Shown piece by piece: positions 23,264 to 28,265 of a stretch of DNA of 28,265 nt. The position numbers were made by a program, and so were the translations under genes. This DNA is from JADFRG01 sp048054495 (GTDB taxonomy: Bacteria > Chloroflexota > Anaerolineae > Anaerolineales > E44-bin32), in NCBI GenBank assembly GCA_048054495.1, contig JBGMQN010000036.1, positions 1 through 28,265 of the forward strand. The letters are read 5' to 3'. Position 1 is the first letter of the stretch; each line of letters starts with the position of its first letter. Under the pieces are notes generated by a model. It did no database searches. It was not told the origin of the DNA and saw only the letters and a program-made list of their open reading frames with translations.

Positions 23264-24124
23264 TTAGGACTTGGCGCCGGACTGACCTGGGTCGAGTTTC
23301 CGCGTGCCGAGTTCGATCTTGTCCAGCTCGATTGTGCTGAGGTCTAGCGGCGTGACTTTGTCTCGATCGATGTCTGGTTTGAACGGTGGCTTGTAAGGCG
23401 GCGTCACGTCCGGCGGCCCCTTTAGGTCTTCGCCATATATCAGCTGTACCGTGGCCAGCGTCACCACATCGCCTGGCTGGAGCACCCACTCCTGAACTTG
23501 CTTTCCGTTGACGCGCATTCCAGCAGTTGAATTGAGGTCGTAGATGACAAATCGGCTGCCGCGAACGCGCAGCTGAGCGTGGCGTCGTGAGATGTGCGGA
23601 TCCTCAAGAACAAGATGATTGTCCAGCCGGCGTCCGATGTTGACGAGCGGCCGGTCTAATGGGTAGTGCTTGCTCCCATCCACGATAAAAAACGCTCCCT
23701 CGGGCGGCGTTTCGGTGGCTGGCTCCACACTTGCGATGGGCCCCAGGGCGGGATCGCTGCTGTGCCAGGCAATCACACGGATGGTCGAACGGTCGAGGGT
23801 TGGATCCGTAGCAAGCGTGATATGCGGTTCCCGTATCAGCCGGTAGCCAGCGGATTCGAGGGAGGTTCGCAAGGCCTCCATAAGGTCGGAGTGCGATGCG
23901 TTGCCATCCCCCGTCAGCCCGACATAGTCCTTGGGGTGCATGCTCATCGTGTATTGGTCGGGCGCATACCGATGGCCACCCTCTCCATCTTTGGCTCCCG
24001 CTTGGATTTCGCCTGCCCACTTGGCGACGACTTCAGCGCGCGGAAATTTACCCTTTGACATCGCTTTGAGCAGCTGATCGACAAAGGCTTGCAGTTGATC
24101 GATGAGGATGGCTGGATCGTCCAC
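23264..24124 (-). CDS. DUF3662-FHA protein (FhaA-like), first copy
   Basis: A 286-residue paralogue of the next gene. Residues 1-125 resemble the DUF3662/FhaA N-terminal domain, less clearly at the very start, with YTMSMHPKDY and TLATDPTLDRSTIRVIAWHSSDP as shared blocks. The FHA domain (about 143-235) has IGRRLDN (Arg165) and SRRHAQL (Ser179, His182), but the loop that normally reads STNGT is STAGM (199-203). The C-terminal tail is a charged, repetitive stretch (LDLSTIELDKIELGTRKLD). The start is GTG at 24124, 7 nt after a TATAAT box and without a Shine-Dalgarno. It heads the minus-strand run and is divergent from archease. Confidence 0.85.
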   Translation of the reverse strand: MDDPAILIDQLQAFVDQLLKAMSKGKFPRAEVVAKWAGEIQAGAKDGEGGHRYAPDQYTMSMHPKDYVGLTGDGNASHSDLMEALRTSLESAGYRLIREPHITLATDPTLDRSTIRVIAWHSSDPALGPIASVEPATETPPEGAFFIVDGSKHYPLDRPLVNIGRRLDNHLVLEDPHISRRHAQLRVRGSRFVIYDLNSTAGMRVNGKQVQEWVLQPGDVVTLATVQLIYGEDLKGPPDVTPPYKPPFKPDIDRDKVTPLDLSTIELDKIELGTRKLDPGQSGAKS

Positions 24125-24131
24125 GGCAAAA

Positions 24132-24137
24132 ATTATA
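24132..24137 (-). promoter_or_regulatory. -10 box (TATAAT) of the first DUF3662-FHA gene
   Basis: A perfect TATAAT on the minus strand, 7 nt before the GTG start, with no clear -35 element. It is back to back with the archease -10 box at 24213-24218, forming a compact divergent promoter region of 100 bp. Confidence 0.5.
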
Positions 24138-24212
24138 CGCGTTCCAATAAACGACGCACTTTATCCTATAACAAGCTGGGGTGCGGTTCAAAGTGGGAAA
24201 TATTGGCTGGGA

Positions 24213-24218
24213 TATACT
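24213..24218 (+). promoter_or_regulatory. -10 box (TATACT) of archease
   Basis: TATACT ends 6 nt before the archease ATG at 24225. There is no Shine-Dalgarno between them and no good -35. This fixes the archease start at 24225 although the frame is open from 24102. Confidence 0.5.
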
Positions 24219-24224
24219 ATCCGC

Positions 24225-24644
24225 ATGACCGACCCCGCATTGGCGAATTACGAGGAAATCGAGCATACAGCGGATTGGGCGCTCAAGGTTCGGGGGCGTG
24301 ACCTTCCAGCGCTCTTTGCAAACGCGGCACTTGGAATGATGGAACTTGCCGGGGTCCGAACAGGCGACGACGTGGGGCTGGAGCGCCAAATCGAGATTCA
24401 AGCGATGGATAGTGAATCGTTGCTCGTCGACTGGCTTCATGAACTGCTCCTTGCGCTGGAACTGGAACATCTGGCGTTCCGTGAGATTGACCTGAAAATT
24501 TCGGACGATCGGAAGTTACTGGGGTCGATCCACGTTGTTCCGATTGTTTCGATGGAAAAACCCATCAAAGCGGTCACCTACAACGAGCTTCACATCCAGG
24601 AATCTCCCGAGGGTCTGGAGACCACCATCGTCTTTGATGTGTGA
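24225..24644 (+). CDS. Archease, RtcB-activating protein
   Basis: A 139-residue archease, the cofactor that speeds guanylylation and turnover of the RtcB RNA ligase. Recognisable blocks are YEEIEHTADWALKVRGRDLPALFANAALGMMEL at the N-terminus (His14 and Asp17 in the acidic metal site), LLVDWLHELL in the middle and KAVTYNELHIQ near the C-terminus, ending VFDV as expected for the last strand with an Asp. The frame extends upstream to 24102 without family similarity, and the -10 box placement favours ATG 24225. rtcB follows after 15 bp, so both act together in RNA ligation, repair or tRNA splicing. Confidence 0.93.
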   Translation: MTDPALANYEEIEHTADWALKVRGRDLPALFANAALGMMELAGVRTGDDVGLERQIEIQAMDSESLLVDWLHELLLALELEHLAFREIDLKISDDRKLLGSIHVVPIVSMEKPIKAVTYNELHIQESPEGLETTIVFDV

Positions 24645-24659
24645 CTGGATAGATTTCCG

Positions 24660-26272
24660 ATGACACAAATCCGGAAGCAGGATTTCACGCGTCTGACACC
24701 CTACTTGTGGGAGATCCCGACCTCCTATCAGGCGGGCATGCGCGTTCCCGTAAGGATATTTGCGGATGAACGCCTGTTGGAAGCCGCTTTGGGGGATAAG
24801 TCGCTGCAGCAAGCCATAAACGCCTCCACATTGCCGGGACTCGTCAGCCATGTGACCGTAATGCCGGATGTGCACCAGGGCTACGGTTTTCCAATTGGTG
24901 GTGTGGCAGCCACTCAGCTGCCCAGTGGGGTCGTTTCACCAGGAGCCATTGGATATGACATCAACTGCGGAGTCCGGCTGCTGGCCAGCGACGTGGATTT
25001 TGGTGAAGCGCAGCCCTATCTTTCGGATCTCGCCACGGCGCTGTATCGAAACTGTCCAAGCGGCGTGGGCGTCAAAGGCAGCGTCCCACTGAGTGCCAAG
25101 GAACTGGATCGGGTGTGCCGCGAGGGTTCGCAGTGGGCGCTCAAGAATGGATTTGCCGAGGAGGATGACATCGCGCGCACGGAAGAATCGGGACGCATCC
25201 CGGGGGCTGATCCCTCGGCCCTCAGCCAGCGGGCTAAGCAGCGAGGGCGTCCACAACTCGGCACGCTGGGAGCCGGTAATCACTTCGTAGAGGTGGATGT
25301 TGTGGAGGAGGTTTTCTCAGACGAGGCAGCCACCGCAATGGGGTTGGCCGCCGGCCACCTCGCACTTCAGATTCATTGCGGCTCACGCGGATTTGGACAC
25401 CAGGTGTGTACCGACTACGTACGCGAATTTCAGCCCGCCGTGCAGCGCTACAAGATCCAGCTCCCTGATCGAGAGCTGGTCTGCGCTCCGCTGGATTCCC
25501 CCGAAGGAAAGCGCTATATGGGTGCCATGGGCTGCGCGGCCAACTATGCCTTCGCCAACCGACAGATCATGGCCTATCACGCCCGGCGTTCATTTGAAGA
25601 GGCGCTGGGCGGACGCGTGGCCAATTGGGATCTCAGGCAGGTCTACGATATCGCGCACAACATGGGCAAGATCGAGGAACATCAGGTGGGGGACGAGCGT
25701 CTGCGAGTGTGTGTGCACCGGAAGGGCGCTACGCGTGCATTTGGGCCTGGCTACGAGGGTCTGCCAGAGGAGTATCGATCGCTGGGCCAACCGGTGCTCG
25801 TGCCCGGTAGCATGGGCACCGCCTCCTGGGTGCTTCTAGGCACCGAGGGCAGCATGGAGCAGTCATTCGGTTCGACATGTCATGGCGCGGGGCGGACCAT
25901 GAGCCGGAAGAAAGCCAAGAAGACCGTGCGAGGGGATCGGCTCAAAGACGAGCTCGAAAAGCGGGGGATTCACATTCGGGCCGGGTCGATGCCGGGATTG
26001 GCGGAGGAAGCTCCGCAAGCCTACAAGGATGTGGACGCGGTGGTGGAGGTGGTCGCCAAGGCCGGCATCGCCAAGAAGGTGGCGAGGCTGCGCCCGGTGG
26101 CNNNNNNNNNNNNNNNNNNNNNNNNNNNNNNNNNNNNNNNNNNNNNNNNNNNNNNNNNNNNNNNNNNNNNNNNNNNNNNNNNNNNNNNNNNNNNNNNNNN
26201 NAGGTGGTCGCCAAGGCCGGCATCGCCAAGAAGGTGGCGAGGCTGCGCCCGGTGGCGGTTATCAAAGGCTGA
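24660..26272 (+). CDS. rtcB: RtcB RNA 3'-phosphate ligase (intact once the false gap is removed)
   Basis: GTP- and Mn-dependent ligase that joins RNA 3'-phosphate or 2',3'-cyclic phosphate to 5'-OH ends. The reading frame enters a 100-N gap at 26102, but the 55 bases before the gap (26047-26101) recur exactly after it (26202-26256). Merging them gives 1,458 nt and 485 residues ending AVIKG and TGA. Active-site residues are present: Cys103 in DINCG, LGAGNHFVE (203-211), IHCGSRGFGHQV (238-249), HNMGKIEEH (333-341), and the guanylylated His408 in TCHGAGR. The ATG at 24660 lacks a clear ribosome binding site, and translation may be coupled to archease. Confidence 0.95.
26102..26201. other. False assembly gap (100 N) with duplicated 55-bp flanks
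   Basis: Exactly 100 Ns. The 55 bases immediately left (26047-26101) are identical to the 55 bases immediately right (26202-26256). This is an unmerged contig overlap. Removing 155 bases restores an uninterrupted rtcB. Confidence 0.93.
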
Positions 26273-26449
26273 GACCCATGAAGGCCGGCCCCGGCAAGTC
26301 TTGCGAAAACCTGTTGTCTACTGCCCGGCCCGCGATCTAGCGGGTCGAACAGCCCCCGCTCGGCCAAGCCGAGCTTACTCACGAGGCTCCCCTGAGTCAG
26401 CCGACAGCACTTATGTAAAGTGATCCAGTGATTGTTACGCCTGCGTGCG

Positions 26450-27682
26450 TTATTCGTCTGCCGCCAGCAGTTTGAGGAAGCGCCGTTTCCCCACCCGCAG
26501 TACCCCGCCGGCCGCTGAGACGAGGTCTTGATTGGGGTCTTCCAGGACCTCATCGTTGAGACGTACACCGCGCTGCTGAACCAGTCGACGCGCGTCGCTC
26601 CGACTCGAGGCCAACTCAGAATTAACCATTACATCAATCAACTTTGTGTCGCCGCTGAGCTGGAAGGTGTCCATCTGCTCGGGCTCGCGACCTTCCTGGA
26701 ATACCTGGCGGAAATGCGCCTCCGCCTCGGCTGCCGCCTCTTCCCCGTAGTAGATCTCAACGATCTCACGCGCCAGGCTCATTTTGGTATCTCGCGGATG
26801 GCTCTTTCCAGACGCCAGATCCGCTTCGATTTCGGAGATCTGCGACGGTACCCAGCGCGTTGCCAGCCGGAAATAGTCCCCCATGGCCATGTCGGGCACG
26901 CTCATCACCTTGCCGTACATGTCCTCCGCCGAGGTGTTGAGCGGGATGTGATTGCCGAGCGATTTGCTCATCTTTACTTTCCCGTCCGTTCCGGGAAGTA
27001 TCCCGAGGATGATGCCGATATTCGGCTTCTCGCCAAGCGCTTCCATCAGCTTACGGGCGGCGGTGATGATGTTGAAGAGCTGGTCGGTTCCCCCAATCTG
27101 AACGTCGGTTTTCATCTTGTAGGCGTCGTAAGACTGCATGAGCGCATAGAAGAACTCGTGCACGTAGATGGGGTCCTCGGCATCAAATCGCTGACGGAAC
27201 GACTCGCGGCTGAGGAATTGCTGGACTGTGAAATGGGACGCCAAGTGGATCAGGTCTTCGAAAGTAAGCGGGGCCAGCCACTCATCGTTGTAGCGGATAA
27301 CGATCCGGTCTGGATCGAGGATGGCAAACGCCTGCTGCGTGTATGTTTCGGCGTTCCTTGTGGCCTGCTCCATCGTGATCTGCGCCCGCACTTTATCCTC
27401 ATGGGAAGGATCGCCGACCAGCGACGTGAAGCGGCCGATCAGGAAGGTGACCTCGTGTCCAAGTTCTTGAAATTGGCGCATCTTGCGGATCGGGACCATA
27501 TGCCCGATGTGGAGATCGGCGGTGCGTGGGTCAAAGCCGCAATAAACGCGCAGCGGTCGGCCTTCACGATCGGATTCCACCAGGCGTTTCCGGAGCTCGG
27601 TTTCCATGGCGGAGGCGAGGGCGGCATCGCCGTACTCGGTTCCCTGCATGAGCAGGGCAACTTGCTCATCGATAGTTGGCAT
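26450..27682 (-). CDS. tyrS: Tyrosyl-tRNA synthetase (type 2)
   Basis: Class I aminoacyl-tRNA synthetase charging tRNA-Tyr. The 410-residue protein has the HIGH motif at 58-61 in ADLHIGHMVPIRKM, GRFTSLVGDPS, QIGGTDQLFN for tyrosine and tRNA contacts, and KMSKS at 237-241. The C-terminal S4 RNA-binding domain covers about 345-407. The short N-terminal extension and the sequence style fit the TyrZ-like type 2 group. The ATG at 27682 has no Shine-Dalgarno, and TACGAT ends 7 nt before it. No T-box sequence (GGGTGGNACCGCG-like) is seen upstream. A possible small ORF ends 23 bp before it. It converges on rtcB, with 177 bp between that hold only a weak 7-bp hairpin (26358-26374). Confidence 0.95.
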   Translation of the reverse strand: MPTIDEQVALLMQGTEYGDAALASAMETELRKRLVESDREGRPLRVYCGFDPRTADLHIGHMVPIRKMRQFQELGHEVTFLIGRFTSLVGDPSHEDKVRAQITMEQATRNAETYTQQAFAILDPDRIVIRYNDEWLAPLTFEDLIHLASHFTVQQFLSRESFRQRFDAEDPIYVHEFFYALMQSYDAYKMKTDVQIGGTDQLFNIITAARKLMEALGEKPNIGIILGILPGTDGKVKMSKSLGNHIPLNTSAEDMYGKVMSVPDMAMGDYFRLATRWVPSQISEIEADLASGKSHPRDTKMSLAREIVEIYYGEEAAAEAEAHFRQVFQEGREPEQMDTFQLSGDTKLIDVMVNSELASSRSDARRLVQQRGVRLNDEVLEDPNQDLVSAAGGVLRVGKRRFLKLLAADE

Positions 27683-27689
27683 AAGGTCT

Positions 27690-27695
27690 ATCGTA
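27690..27695 (-). promoter_or_regulatory. Candidate -10 box (TACGAT) of tyrS
   Basis: TACGAT on the minus strand ends 7 nt before the tyrS ATG, which lacks a ribosome binding site. No -35 is apparent. If the upstream small ORF is real, tyrS could also be read from that promoter. Confidence 0.35.
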
Positions 27696-27705
27696 TCTCA
27701 TTCAA

Positions 27706-27912
27706 TTACGCACTGCCCTGAACGCACCCGCCGCACAGCTCGTTCCATCGTGCGACGGATTCAGGTGGGATGGCGCTCTCTTGAACAATGCCGGAAGAGA
27801 TCCCCACCCGGATTCGCTCCACGCTGCTAAGCAGGAGCTTATCACCTTCGCCTGAGCTATATCGGCAGACACCGATCAGACAATCGATCTGTGGCCCTCC
27901 GTTGGGCGGAAT
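27706..27912 (-). CDS. Possible 68-residue Cys-containing small protein with ATT start
   Basis: An open frame of 68 codons plus TAA ends 23 bp before tyrS. It has no ATG, GTG or TTG at its beginning, but an ATT codon at 27912-27910 lies 5 nt after a perfect AAGGAGG. Codon composition looks like the neighbouring genes. The product would contain two cysteine pairs (Cys11 and Cys16; Cys60 and Cys63, the latter as CGGC) and a central VERIRVGISSG segment. No family is recognised. TAGAAT (27976-27971, minus strand) could be its -10 box. It may instead be chance ORF sequence in a leader. The remaining part of the 27683-28083 interval shows only the hairpin at 28023-28053. Confidence 0.4.
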   Translation of the reverse strand: MPPNGGPQIDCLIGVCRYSSGEGDKLLLSSVERIRVGISSGIVQESAIPPESVARWNELCGGCVQGSA

Positions 27913-28022
27913 TCTAGCCTCCTTGGATTTGGATTGCTAACAGCATGCAGCTACAGCGGAATGAGAGTCGATTCTATTCGTCGCTCCCCGGAGTCTCAGG
28001 TGTTTTGGAAGGCGTTGAGGTT

Positions 28023-28053
28023 AAGGGGCTGACTTGGCAGACAGCCCCTTTTT
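28023..28053 (+). terminator. Plus-strand intrinsic terminator without an upstream gene
   Basis: A perfect 9-bp stem (aaggggctg 28023-28031 with cagcccctt 28042-28050) with a 10-nt loop is followed by ttt, making five Ts in a row with the stem end. Read on the minus strand, after the receiver gene, the hairpin is preceded by A's and followed only by aacc. The orientation therefore points to a plus-strand transcript, although no plus-strand gene is recognised between 26272 and here. Confidence 0.65.
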
Positions 28054-28083
28054 GGTCTTATTGCACTGTGCTGGTTGAGTTTG

Positions 28084-28265
28084 TTATGCGGTAGTTGCCA
28101 CGAACTCGGTGAGCACTTCGATCAGCTCAGCCGAGGAGAATGGCTTGGTGAGGAACCGGTTTGCGCCCGCCTCCAGCGCAGCCTCCTGGTCTTCTCTAGC
28201 GGTTCGGGCGCTGACGACCACAATCGGGATCTTTCGCCACTTGCGTTCGGAGCGCAGCCGATCGA
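28084..28265 (-). CDS. Response regulator receiver domain, C-terminal fragment
   Basis: The last 60 codons of a receiver-domain protein, cut by the window edge. IPIVVVSAR is strand 4 with the conserved Ser, EAGANRFLTKPF contains the conserved Lys, and SSAELIEVLTEFV is the final helix. It ends right after the receiver fold, so it is either a stand-alone CheY/Spo0F-like protein or a regulator whose receiver is C-terminal. The phospho-accepting Asp lies outside the window. Confidence 0.9.
   Translation of the reverse strand, partial: DRLRSERKWRKIPIVVVSARTAREDQEAALEAGANRFLTKPFSSAELIEVLTEFVATTA

Noticed and set aside
24102..24224. N-terminal extension of archease
   Set aside because: The extension overlaps the start of the divergent FHA gene and both -10 boxes and lacks family similarity.
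26358..26374. Hairpin gctcggc-caa-gccgagc between rtcB and tyrS as a terminator
   Set aside because: The stem is only 7 bp and no T-tract follows on either strand, so it is not listed as a terminator.
26528..27721. A 397-codon plus-strand ORF opposite tyrS
   Set aside because: TyrRS motifs HIGH and KMSKS are in the minus frame, and the plus frame is only its shadow.
27683..28083. T-box riboswitch upstream of tyrS
   Set aside because: No antiterminator sequence of the GGGTGGNACCGCG type and no specifier-loop architecture could be found; cgggtgggg near 27815 is not a match.

Overview
The window reads as part of a scaffold from a Chloroflexota bacterium, probably Anaerolineae-like and metagenome-assembled. 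The lineage is inferred from gene order and protein style: a long RecG N-terminal region, an rpmB/asp23/fakA/degV/recG/coaD cluster, and FHA genes beside a SEDS/PBP gene. No database search was possible. Three N-runs of exactly 100 bases (1778-1877, 5272-5371, 26102-26201) are placeholder gaps. The third is false: the same 55 bases stand on both sides of it.

Layout. 1-86 is tRNA-Leu(UAG), followed by two copies of a 106-bp hairpin repeat. Plus strand 477-5269: trigger factor with a repetitive acidic tail broken by a gap, then clpP, clpX, a terminator and a HAD-IIA phosphatase. Minus strand 5372-6660: a soluble GAF/HisKA_3 histidine kinase cut by a gap. Plus strand 6907-14508: rpe; then, beyond the oppositely oriented rpmB, a tightly packed run asp23, fakA, degV, recG, coaD, and a SepIVA/DivIVA-like coiled-coil gene with its own promoter. 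Minus strand 24124 down to 14567: two DUF3662-FHA proteins, a membrane-anchored FHA protein, mtnP, a SEDS-PBP fusion, rpsP, khpA, rimM, a roadblock protein and pyrG. Plus strand 24225-26272: archease and rtcB. Minus strand: a possible 68-codon ORF with an ATT start, tyrS, and the end of a receiver-domain gene at the right edge.

How the genes work together. Tig/ClpP/ClpX handle nascent-chain folding and proteolysis. FakA and a DegV protein resemble the fatty-acid kinase pair, but this DegV lacks the usual ligand residues. The FHA/SEDS-PBP block resembles the actinobacterial fhaA-fhaB-rodA-pbpA locus for phospho-regulated wall synthesis, with no Ser/Thr kinase or phosphatase in view. Archease and RtcB form an RNA-ligation pair. 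RpsP/KhpA/RimM is a ribosome-maturation operon.

Most interesting points: (1) the SEDS-PBP fusion keeps the SEDS landmarks while all three penicillin-binding active-site motifs are destroyed, suggesting a transpeptidase-dead, tethered activator; (2) at least five genes have a -10-like box 6-8 nt before the start codon and no Shine-Dalgarno, pointing to leaderless transcription, most convincingly rpe (TTGTCA-17-TATGAT); (3) a possible ATT-initiated small Cys-containing protein lies upstream of tyrS; (4) the DegV protein next to FakA is divergent; (5) rpsP has a strong promoter inside the end of the SEDS-PBP gene, an inverted repeat over the predicted transcription start, and a terminator-like hairpin in its leader.
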